Shown here piece after piece: positions 27,825 to 34,877 of a stretch of 64,000 bases of DNA. The number at the start of each line of letters is the position of its first letter. Position 1 is the first letter of the stretch. The translations under genes were made by a program, and so were the position numbers. The stretch is from Solirubrobacter sp963792915. GTDB lineage: Bacteria > Actinomycetota > Thermoleophilia > Solirubrobacterales > Solirubrobacteraceae. The notes beneath the pieces are model-generated. The model was not told the DNA's origin, did no database searches, and worked only from the letters and a program-made list of their open reading frames with translations. Location of the stretch: positions 1,426,001-1,490,000 of the forward strand of contig CAWBYD010000003.1 in NCBI GenBank assembly GCA_963792915.1, in the 5' to 3' direction.

Positions 27825-29497
27825 TCGCGTTCCTCGCGATCCTGGCGGTCACCGCGGGCACGGTCTCGCTCGGGCTGCGCGGCGTGCGGCTGATGCGCAC
27901 GACCGCCGACCTGTTCGTGGCCTCGCGCGCCGTCTCGCCGTGGTGGAACGCCGCCGCGATCTCCGGCGAGTACCTCAGCGCGGCGTCGTTCCTCGGGATC
28001 GCGGGGCTCGAGATGAAGGCGGGCGCGGTCGCACTGTGGCTTCCGATCGGGTACACGGCGGGCTACCTGACCCTGCTGCTGTTCGTCGCCGCGCCGCTGC
28101 GCCGGCTCGGCGCGTACACGATCTCGGACTTCGCGCAGGCGCGGCTCGGCTCGTCGCGGCTGCGGCTGCTCTCAGGGGTCGTGATCATCGGCATCGTCGG
28201 GTTCTACCTCGTCCCGCAGCTCAAAGGCGCCGGGCTGGCGATGCGCGACGCGATCGGGGCGCCGTACTGGGTCGGCGTCGTGGTGGTCGGCGCGGTCGTC
28301 GCCGCGGTCGTCAGCTCGGGCGGGATGCGCGGGATCACGTCCGTCCAGGCGTTCCAGTTCTGGATCAAGACGTTCGCGATCGCGCTCCCCGCGGTGCTGC
28401 TGCTGATCCACCTCGGCGGGCTGCCCCAGCGCCGGGTGCTGTTCGGCGACCAGTATCCGCACGCGGGCCCGCACGGCCTGACGATCACGCTCGACGCGCC
28501 GCAGACGATCACGTTCCCGGACACGGGGCGCACGGTCACGCTGCCGGCCGGGACGCTGCACCTGGCGCCGGGCACCGCGGTCCCGGTCGCCGAGGGGATC
28601 ACGGCCCAGCGCGGGATCGACTGGTCGCGCCCGGCCGACCGCTCGGGCGCGAACTCGCTGCTGTCGGTCTACTCGCTGCTACTGGCGACCGTGCTCGGCA
28701 CGATGGGCCTGCCGCACATCGTGATCCGCTTCTACACGAGCCGCGACGGCACGTCGGCGCGCCGCACGACGATCCGCGTGCTCGGGCTACTGGCGGTCTT
28801 CTACGCGTTCCCGGCGGTCTACGGCGCGCTCGGCCGCGCGCTGACGCCGCAGCTCTACACGACGGGCGCGACCGACGCCGTCGTGCTCAGGCTGCCCGAG
28901 GCGGCGTGGCCCGGGCTGGGCGGGGAGCTGCTCGCGGCGCTGCTGGTCGCCGGCGCGTTCGCGGCGTTCCTGTCGACCGCCAGCGGCCTGACGGTCTCGC
29001 TCGCCGGCACGGTGTCGTCGGACCTGTGGAGCCACCGCGGCGCCGACAGCGCGACGCGCCGCTCGCGCTTCCGGATCGCCGCCGCGCTGGGCGTGGTGCC
29101 GCCGGTCATGCTCGCGCTGGTGGCGCATGACCTCGACATCTCCGTGCTCGTCGGCTGGGCGTTCGCGCTCGCCGCCAGCACGTTCTGCCCGCTGCTGTTG
29201 CTCGGCGTCTGGTGGGCGCGCCTGACCGCCCGCGGCGCCGCCGCGGGCGTGATCTGCGGCGCGCTGCTCGCGACCGGCTCGATCTTCGCCGGCCTGGCCT
29301 CGGGCGACGAGCTGCTCGTCCAGCCGGCGGTGCTGACCGTGCCGGCCGCGTTCGGCGTGATGATCGCCGGGTCGCTGATCGACCGGCGCCGCGGCGCGGA
29401 CTCCGTGATGCTCGCGCTGCACGCCCCCGAGGGGCTGGCCCCGGAGCGCACGCCGCGCTCCGGGGCGCTCGCCGATCAGCGCGCGCAGGTCAGCTGA
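27821..29497 (+). CDS. actP: Cation/acetate (monocarboxylate) symporter, SSS family
   Basis: A 558-aa sodium:solute symporter with about 13 helices. Motifs: SGEYLSAASFLGIAG in the second helix (start of the SSS signature), GFYLVPQLKGAG, ATVLGTMGLPHIVIRFYTS, and AAFLSTASGLTVSLAGTVSSD late in the protein; these match ActP/MctC-type monocarboxylate permeases. An unusual 100-residue extracytoplasmic loop (about 195-290, including GRTVTLPAGTLHLAPG) lies between helices. The GTG start overlaps the previous stop (GTGA). Together with satP-acs it forms an acetate uptake and activation island. Confidence 0.9.
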   Translation: MIAFLAILAVTAGTVSLGLRGVRLMRTTADLFVASRAVSPWWNAAAISGEYLSAASFLGIAGLEMKAGAVALWLPIGYTAGYLTLLLFVAAPLRRLGAYTISDFAQARLGSSRLRLLSGVVIIGIVGFYLVPQLKGAGLAMRDAIGAPYWVGVVVVGAVVAAVVSSGGMRGITSVQAFQFWIKTFAIALPAVLLLIHLGGLPQRRVLFGDQYPHAGPHGLTITLDAPQTITFPDTGRTVTLPAGTLHLAPGTAVPVAEGITAQRGIDWSRPADRSGANSLLSVYSLLLATVLGTMGLPHIVIRFYTSRDGTSARRTTIRVLGLLAVFYAFPAVYGALGRALTPQLYTTGATDAVVLRLPEAAWPGLGGELLAALLVAGAFAAFLSTASGLTVSLAGTVSSDLWSHRGADSATRRSRFRIAAALGVVPPVMLALVAHDLDISVLVGWAFALAASTFCPLLLLGVWWARLTARGAAAGVICGALLATGSIFAGLASGDELLVQPAVLTVPAAFGVMIAGSLIDRRRGADSVMLALHAPEGLAPERTPRSGALADQRAQVS

Positions 29498-30684
29498 TTG
29501 AGCTTCACCGCGTCACCCATGGCCTGGTAGCCCGCGTCGTTGGGGTGCAGGTGGTCGCCGCTGTCGTACTGCGGCAGGAACACGATCGGGTTGTCGGGAT
29601 CGCGCGTGGCCTTGTCGAAGTCGATCACGCCGTCGAACTCGCCGCTGCGGCGGATGAAGTCGTTGGCCGCCTCACGGATCACCTCCTTGGCGTCGCTGTA
29701 GTAGCCGGCGCCCGCGAACGGCGTCATCGTCGCGCCGATGATGCACTTGCCGTCCGCGTGCACGCGGGCGATCAGCTGCCGGTAGGCGCCGATCACCTGC
29801 GCCGGAGACGTGGCCTGGCCGCCGCCGATGTCGTTGATGCCCTCGAGCAGGATCACGGTCTCGACCCCCGGCTTGGAGAGCACGTCGCGATCGAGCCGCG
29901 CCTGCGCGCTGACGCCGGCGCCGTCGGTGAGCAGGCGGTTGCCCGAGATGCCCTCGTTCATCACGCCCATGGTCCGCTGGTCGTTGCGCTGGCCCAGGCG
30001 CCGCGCCAGCACGTCCGGCCAGCGGTTGTTCGCGTCGACCGTGCTGCGGAAGCCGTCGGTGATCGAGTCCCCGAGCGTCGCCACCGTGCCGACGCCCGCG
30101 GGGTCGGTCACGCTCAGGCCGTCGAGGAAGTACCAGTGCGCCTGGGCCGTCGTGTAGGCGTCGCCGCCCTCCTCCGCGGCGTGGTCGCCCGGCGTCGAGA
30201 TGTAGTTCGTGGAGGTCGCCAGGTTGTGCCCGGTGATCGTCCCGCTGGGCCCCACGAGCGCCAGGCTCACGGTCAGGTTCTGGCGCGCGGCGTAGGCGCC
30301 TGGGAGCGGGTCGCTCAGCACCTCCGCGCCCGGCGGGATCGTCACCGACGGGCTGCCGCCGTCGAACGTCGCCTCGACGTTGGTGCCGGCCTGGACGGCC
30401 GCCGCGCCGGCGCTCCGGCCGACGAACACCCGCCCGAACGTGACGGCCTGGCTGCCGAACGCGTTCGACACCGAGAGCCGCAGCCCGCTGCCGCCGACGC
30501 TCGTGTGGACGACGTCGCGGACCGTCTGGTCGGCGAGGCTGCCCGCCACCCGGTCGGCGCTCGCGCCCCAGGTCGCGACGTCGTGCGTACCGGACTGCGC
30601 GCCCGCCACGGCGATGGCGCCCGTGCCGGCGATCGCAGCCACGAGCGCGGCGCCCACCACGAGGCGCCTTGGTGATCTCCGCAT
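29476..30684 (-). CDS. Secreted SGNH/GDSL-family hydrolase
   Basis: A 402-aa exported esterase-like enzyme. The signal peptide is MRRSPRRLVVGAALVAAIAG with cleavage near VAGA-QSG. The SGNH blocks are present: TLGDSITDGF (Ser nucleophile) at about residue 207, NEGISGNR (Gly), LLEGINDIGG (Asn) and SGDHLHPNDAGY (Asp/His). The N-terminal 200 residues form a beta-rich domain common in the secreted actinobacterial GDSL lipases that act on plant or cell-wall esters. The ATG at 30684 is preceded by GGAGGAG at ideal spacing. It overlaps the convergent actP gene by 22 bp. Confidence 0.9.
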   Translation of the reverse strand: MRRSPRRLVVGAALVAAIAGTGAIAVAGAQSGTHDVATWGASADRVAGSLADQTVRDVVHTSVGGSGLRLSVSNAFGSQAVTFGRVFVGRSAGAAAVQAGTNVEATFDGGSPSVTIPPGAEVLSDPLPGAYAARQNLTVSLALVGPSGTITGHNLATSTNYISTPGDHAAEEGGDAYTTAQAHWYFLDGLSVTDPAGVGTVATLGDSITDGFRSTVDANNRWPDVLARRLGQRNDQRTMGVMNEGISGNRLLTDGAGVSAQARLDRDVLSKPGVETVILLEGINDIGGGQATSPAQVIGAYRQLIARVHADGKCIIGATMTPFAGAGYYSDAKEVIREAANDFIRRSGEFDGVIDFDKATRDPDNPIVFLPQYDSGDHLHPNDAGYQAMGDAVKLNQLTCAR

Positions 30685-30843
30685 GAGATTCTCCTCCATT
30701 TGGACTCTCCGGCCCCTGCAGCCGGGTGCCGACATCAATCTCGCCTGGGCCGCGCGCGGGCAAGTCGAATCGATCAGCGGCGCCGGTGGGCCGTGAGCGG
30801 CGCCCCGCGCATGGCGGGCGGCGACGGCGAGCGAGCGCGGGTC

Positions 30844-30849
30844 TACAGT
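30844..30849 (+). promoter_or_regulatory. -10 element TACAGT for leaderless mRNA
   Basis: TACAGT ends exactly 6 nt before the ATG at 30856, with no ribosome site between. Confidence 0.6.
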
Positions 30850-30855
30850 GGCCGG

Positions 30856-31155
30856 ATGCGCTGGTTGGCTCTCGCTCCGCTGCTCGTCGTCCTGCACCAT
30901 CCGCATCTCAAGCTCGCCGGGGACGTGATCCACGGCACCGGCTTCCACAGTCGCGAGCACGTCCGCGTCGTGGTGTCCGAACGCAACGGCGCCAGGTTCA
31001 CGCGGCGCGTGGTCGCGTCGCCCGCGGGTCTGTTCCAGGCCGACTTCTCCGGCATCTCCGGCCCGTGCGTGCGCTTCTCGGTGACCGCGACCGGTTCGCT
31101 CGGCAGCCGCGTGACCGTGGCCGGCATGAAGTTCCCGGACTGCATCGTCCGTTAA
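30856..31155 (+). CDS. Small secreted protein of unknown function
   Basis: A 99-aa protein with a short hydrophobic leader (MRWLALAPLLVVLHH) that may act as signal peptide or anchor. The rest is a compact beta-type domain with two cysteines (GPCVRFS and FPDCIVR), consistent with one disulfide, and FHSREHVRVVVSERNG strands that resemble an Ig-like domain. I recognise no family. The start is fixed by a TACAGT promoter hexamer 6 nt upstream. It stands alone between the divergent esterase gene and the S53 gene. Confidence 0.65.
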   Translation: MRWLALAPLLVVLHHPHLKLAGDVIHGTGFHSREHVRVVVSERNGARFTRRVVASPAGLFQADFSGISGPCVRFSVTATGSLGSRVTVAGMKFPDCIVR

Positions 31156-31234
31156 CGAGAGGCGGTCTTGTCGCCGCGCCGACCTCGCAATACCTTCGTC
31201 CGCCTTCAGACGTTTCCCTAGCAGGGGGTAATCG

Positions 31235-33592
31235 ATGCGGGAACCAACGACGGCGCGCGCGGGGCGCGCCGCGCTCTTGGCATGCGTCATCGGCCTGGCG
31301 GTCGCGCCGGCCGCGCAGGCGGCGCCGCAGGGACGCAGGCCGATCGCGGCTTCGGCCCCGCAGGTCACGCGTGACGCCGTCGACCGGGGCGCGCAGGCGA
31401 AGTCGGCCGCCCAGAACCTGCGCCTGTACCTGGCGCCGAACGGCGGCGAGGACGCGCTGAAGGCCGCCGTGGCGGCCGTCGCGGACCCGAGCAGCCCGAC
31501 GTACCGGCAGTTCCTGACGCCCGCGCAGTTCCGCGCGCGCTACCAGCCCACCGCCGCGACGGTCAAGTCCGTCAAGCAGTGGCTGAAGTCCGAGAACCTG
31601 AAGGTGACCGGCGTCGAGGCCGCCGGGCGCTACATCTCGGCGAGCGGCGACGCGGCGGACGTCGAGGCCGCGTTCGCGACCACGCTGCACCAGTACACGA
31701 AGGGCTCGGACACGTTCCAGGCGCCGGCGAGCACGCCGTCGCTGCCGGACGCGATCGCGGCCGGCGTGCTCGCGGTGGCGGGCCTTGAGACCGCGCAGCA
31801 CACGATGGCGCCCAAGGCGGTCTCCGACGCGCCGCCGCCCGCCGCGTTCGTCAACGCGCGTCCGTGCTCGGCGTTCTACGGCCAGCTCGCCGCGTCCTAC
31901 CAGGCGGACTTCAAGACGCCGCTGCCGGCGTTCATGGGCAAGACGCTCCCGTACGCGCCGTGCGGGTACCAGCCCGCGCAGTTCCGCGCCGCCTACGAGG
32001 GCAACAGCCGCGCCGACGGCGGCGGCCAGGCGGTCGGCATCGTCGACGCGTACGCCGCGCCGACGATCGAGTCCGACGCCGACACCTACGCCACGCGCCA
32101 CGGCGACGCGGCGTTCTCCGGCGGCCAGTTCAGCCAGAACCTGCCGCCCAGGTTCACGCATCAGAACCAGTGCGACGCCTCCGGCTGGTACGGCGAGGAG
32201 ACGCTCGACGTGGAGGCCGTCCACGGCATGGCACCGGCGGCCGGCGTGCGCTACTACGGCGTCGCGAGCTGCCTCAACGAAGACTTCCCGGACACGCTCG
32301 ACAAGGTCGTGGACGAGAACCTCGTCTCGATCGTCTCGAACTCCTACGGCGACCTCGAGGCCAACGAGACGCCGGCCGACATCGTCGGCAACGAGCAGGC
32401 GTTCCAGCAGGGCGCGCTCGAGGGCATCACGTTCATGTTCTCCTCCGGCGACGACGGCGACGAGGTGGCGGCCACCGGCACGCTGCAGCCCGACTACCCG
32501 GCGTCGGACCCGTACGTGACGTCGGTCGGTGGGACCAGCACGGGGATCGCGCAGGACGGGTCGCTGGCCGTCCAGACCGGCTGGGGCACGCAGAAGTACG
32601 CGCTCTCGGCGGACGGCAGGTCCTGGACGCCGGTGGGCTTCCTGTACGGCGCGGGCGGGGGCTACTCGAACCTGTTCAACCGCCCGGGCTACCAGGACAA
32701 GGTCATCTCGTCCGGCCAGCGCGCGTATCCCGACGTGGCGATGGACGCCGACCCGACGACCGGCATGCTGGTCGGCGAGACCCAGACGTTCCCGGACGGC
32801 GTCCGCTACGGCGAGTACCGGATCGGCGGCACCAGCCTGGCGTCGCCGCTGATGGCGGGCATCGAGGCGCTCACGCAGCAGAACGGCGGCGGGCGCCTGG
32901 GCTTCATCAACCCGGCGCTCTACAAGGCGGGCAAGAACCGGCCGCAGCTGTTCAACGACGTCACCGGTCCCGGGCCGGACGCCGGCAACGTGCGGCCGGA
33001 CTTCGTCAACGGCGTCGACCCCTCGGGCGGGATCGTCTACAGCGTGCGCACGTTCAACCAGGACTCGAGCCTCGTGGTCGGGCCCGGTTGGGATGACGTG
33101 ACCGGCTTCGGCTCGCCGAGCCCGCGCTACATCAAGAACTTCAGCAACGTAACAACGCGGGCTGAGGTGCGGCGGACCGGGCGGCGGAGCGCGCCGCCCG
33201 GTCCGCCGATCAGGCGACGGTCGGCGCCCACGCGCCGGCGACCACGATCGCCTCGCCGTCGCCGGGCCACGGCGGCATCGTCGCGCCGATCGCGCTCAGC
33301 GGCTCGGCGCCGAGCGCCCGGAACTGGAACGCGGTCCCGAGCGGGATGTCGATGCTCACGCCGGGCTCGACGCCGTCGATCCGCTCGTGCCCACCGGCGT
33401 CGCGGCGCCACATCTCGCCCCGCCCGCCCAGGAAGAACCACACCTCCTCGACCGTGCGGTGCCGGACCGCGATCGAGGTCTGGCCGGCGGCGAGCTCGAA
33501 ATGCGCCAACCCGCCCCCGCGCACGCCGAGCAGGATGCGCACGGCGGAGCCGTCGGGGGCGATCACGTCCGGCTGGGCGGGGAGCCGCTTGA
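31235..33592 (+). CDS. S53 family peptidase number two; open frame overruns its natural end
   Basis: A secreted pro-kumamolisin/sedolisin. The signal peptide is ALLACVIGLAVAPAAQA (cut near residue 30), the pro-domain about 40-180, and the catalytic domain about 215-635. It has E321 and D325 (ExxxD), D406 in SSGDDGDE, S534 in GGTSLASP and the Ca-site GWDDVTGFGSP. The ATG follows AGGGGG. Homologues should end soon after YIKNF (residue about 635). Here the frame stays open to 33592 through a 16-bp terminator hairpin and across the whole antisense cupin gene, adding ~147 Arg/Pro-rich residues. A TAA lies at 33150-33152 one frame away. A single-base frameshift near the 3' end, real or a sequencing error, is likely; the functional protein is about 638 aa. 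Confidence 0.85.
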   Translation: MREPTTARAGRAALLACVIGLAVAPAAQAAPQGRRPIAASAPQVTRDAVDRGAQAKSAAQNLRLYLAPNGGEDALKAAVAAVADPSSPTYRQFLTPAQFRARYQPTAATVKSVKQWLKSENLKVTGVEAAGRYISASGDAADVEAAFATTLHQYTKGSDTFQAPASTPSLPDAIAAGVLAVAGLETAQHTMAPKAVSDAPPPAAFVNARPCSAFYGQLAASYQADFKTPLPAFMGKTLPYAPCGYQPAQFRAAYEGNSRADGGGQAVGIVDAYAAPTIESDADTYATRHGDAAFSGGQFSQNLPPRFTHQNQCDASGWYGEETLDVEAVHGMAPAAGVRYYGVASCLNEDFPDTLDKVVDENLVSIVSNSYGDLEANETPADIVGNEQAFQQGALEGITFMFSSGDDGDEVAATGTLQPDYPASDPYVTSVGGTSTGIAQDGSLAVQTGWGTQKYALSADGRSWTPVGFLYGAGGGYSNLFNRPGYQDKVISSGQRAYPDVAMDADPTTGMLVGETQTFPDGVRYGEYRIGGTSLASPLMAGIEALTQQNGGGRLGFINPALYKAGKNRPQLFNDVTGPGPDAGNVRPDFVNGVDPSGGIVYSVRTFNQDSSLVVGPGWDDVTGFGSPSPRYIKNFSNVTTRAEVRRTGRRSAPPGPPIRRRSAPTRRRPRSPRRRRATAASSRRSRSAARRRAPGTGTRSRAGCRCSRRARRRRSARAHRRRGATSRPARPGRTTPPRPCGAGPRSRSGRRRARNAPTRPRARRAGCARRSRRGRSRPAGRGAA
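33170..33208. terminator. Strong bidirectional terminator inside the overrunning S53 frame
   Basis: A perfect 16-bp stem (CGGCGGACCGGGCGGC, complement at 33193-33208) and 7-nt loop. It lies 2 nt from the convergent cupin stop codon, and its position shows that the S53 transcript normally ends here. Confidence 0.85.
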
Positions 33593-33599
33593 TCTCCAT
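33210..33599 (-). CDS. Cupin-domain protein
   Basis: A 129-aa single-domain cupin. The first motif is around TSIAVRHRTVEEVWFFLGGRG (the His and Glu metal-ligand positions of G-x5-HxH are partly kept: one H and E), and the second around VSIDIPLGTAFQFRA. Small cupins bind metal and act as isomerases, dioxygenases or sensors; the substrate is unknown. Start ATG 33599 follows a TAGTGT hexamer by 6 nt (leaderless). It is convergent with the S53 gene and divergent from the antiporter. Confidence 0.82.
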   Translation of the reverse strand: MEIKRLPAQPDVIAPDGSAVRILLGVRGGGLAHFELAAGQTSIAVRHRTVEEVWFFLGGRGEMWRRDAGGHERIDGVEPGVSIDIPLGTAFQFRALGAEPLSAIGATMPPWPGDGEAIVVAGAWAPTVA

Positions 33600-33605
33600 C
33601 CCAGC

Positions 33606-33611
33606 ACACTA
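33606..33611 (-). promoter_or_regulatory. -10 element TAGTGT for leaderless cupin mRNA
   Basis: TAGTGT (minus strand) ends 6 nt before the ATG at 33599. Confidence 0.6.
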
Positions 33612-33658
33612 GACTCCGCTGCGGGTGAGCCGGGAAGCCTGGTCGGCGCCGCCTCGCC

Positions 33659-34843
33659 ATGCACGAGATCGCCGACTTCGCCCTCGTCCTCCTCCCGTTC
33701 GCGGCCGGGCTGGTCCTTGCGATCGCCTCGACGCGGCTGAGCGAGCGGCTCCCGCTCCCGGTCCCCGGTCTGTTCCTGGTCGCGGCGACGCTCGCCGCGC
33801 ACTTCTCGCCCGAGCTCCACCAGGCGCTCGGGGTCCAGGCCGTGGAGCGAATCGCGGTCGTCGCGCTGATCGTGATCCTGCTCAACGGCGGCATGGACAT
33901 CGGCTGGCGCCGGATGCGCACGGCGGCGGGACCCGTGCTCTCGCTCGGCGTGCTCGGCACCTTCGCGACCGCCGGGCTGGTCGCGGTCGTCGCCCACGAA
34001 GTACTCGGCCTGACCTGGACGCTGGCCGGGATCATCGGCGCCGCGCTCGCACCGACCGACCCCGCGGTGGTCTTCTCCGTGCTCGGCGGCACCGAGATCC
34101 ACTCGCGCGCGGGCACGATCCTCGAAGGCGAGGCGGGCGTGAACGATCCCGCCGGCATCGCGCTGATGCTCGGGATGGTCGAGCTCGCGACGCACCCGGA
34201 CGCGTCGTTCACCGTCGTCATCCGGGAGTTCTCGGTCGAGATGGCGGTGGGGCTCGCGCTCGGGTTCGTCGCGGCGTGGCTGCTGGTGCCGACGCTGGCG
34301 CGGCTGCGGCTCGGCACCGAGGAGCTGCGCCCGGTGCTGCTGATCGCCTTCGCGATTCTCCTCTACAGCGTCACCGCGCTCGCGGGGGGCTCGGGCTTTC
34401 TCGCGGTGTTCGTCGCCGGCCTCGTGCTCGGCGACGCCGAGCTGCCGCAGAAGGGGGAGATCGAGCGCTTCAACCGCTCGCTCGCGAGCCTCGCCGAGAT
34501 CGTCGTGTTCGTCGCGCTCGGGCTGACCGTCGACCTGTTCGACACGCCCGGCAGCGCCTGGCGCGACGGCGCGGTCTTGATGGCCGTGCTGGCGCTCGTG
34601 ATCCGCCCGCTGGTCGTCGTGTTCGCGCTGGCCGCGGCCAAGCTCGACCCCGGCGACCGGGTGTTCATCGCCTGGAGCGGCCTCAAGGGCGCCGTGCCGA
34701 TCCTGCTCGCCGCGTTCGCGCTGCTGGGCGGCGTCAGCGGCGCCCACGAGATCTACAGCGCGGTCTTCGTGGCCGTGCTGCTGTCGGTGTTCGGGCAGGG
34801 CAGCCTCGTCCCGAGCGTCGCTCGCCGCGTGCTGCATAGATGA
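33659..34843 (+). CDS. Monovalent cation/proton antiporter, CPA1 type
   Basis: A 394-aa membrane protein with about 12 helices. The motif LAPTDPAVVFSVLGG around residue 125 and GEAGVNDPAGIALML around residue 157 (the ND pair) place it in the CPA1/NhaP group, which exchanges Na+ or K+ for H+. It lacks the cytoplasmic RCK-type tail of NhaP2. The ATG at 33659 is the natural start; the upstream 59 bp hold the divergent cupin promoter. It helps pH or salt balance; the specific ion cannot be told. Confidence 0.88.
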   Translation: MHEIADFALVLLPFAAGLVLAIASTRLSERLPLPVPGLFLVAATLAAHFSPELHQALGVQAVERIAVVALIVILLNGGMDIGWRRMRTAAGPVLSLGVLGTFATAGLVAVVAHEVLGLTWTLAGIIGAALAPTDPAVVFSVLGGTEIHSRAGTILEGEAGVNDPAGIALMLGMVELATHPDASFTVVIREFSVEMAVGLALGFVAAWLLVPTLARLRLGTEELRPVLLIAFAILLYSVTALAGGSGFLAVFVAGLVLGDAELPQKGEIERFNRSLASLAEIVVFVALGLTVDLFDTPGSAWRDGAVLMAVLALVIRPLVVVFALAAAKLDPGDRVFIAWSGLKGAVPILLAAFALLGGVSGAHEIYSAVFVAVLLSVFGQGSLVPSVARRVLHR

Positions 34844-34877
34844 AAACTTCCGTGCTTAGCCGCCGTTTAGGGTCAGC

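Noticed and set aside
33153..33592. C-terminal ~147 residues of the S53 gene as a real basic domain
   Set aside because: It is the antisense of the cupin gene and lies past a strong terminator; more likely read-through after a lost stop.
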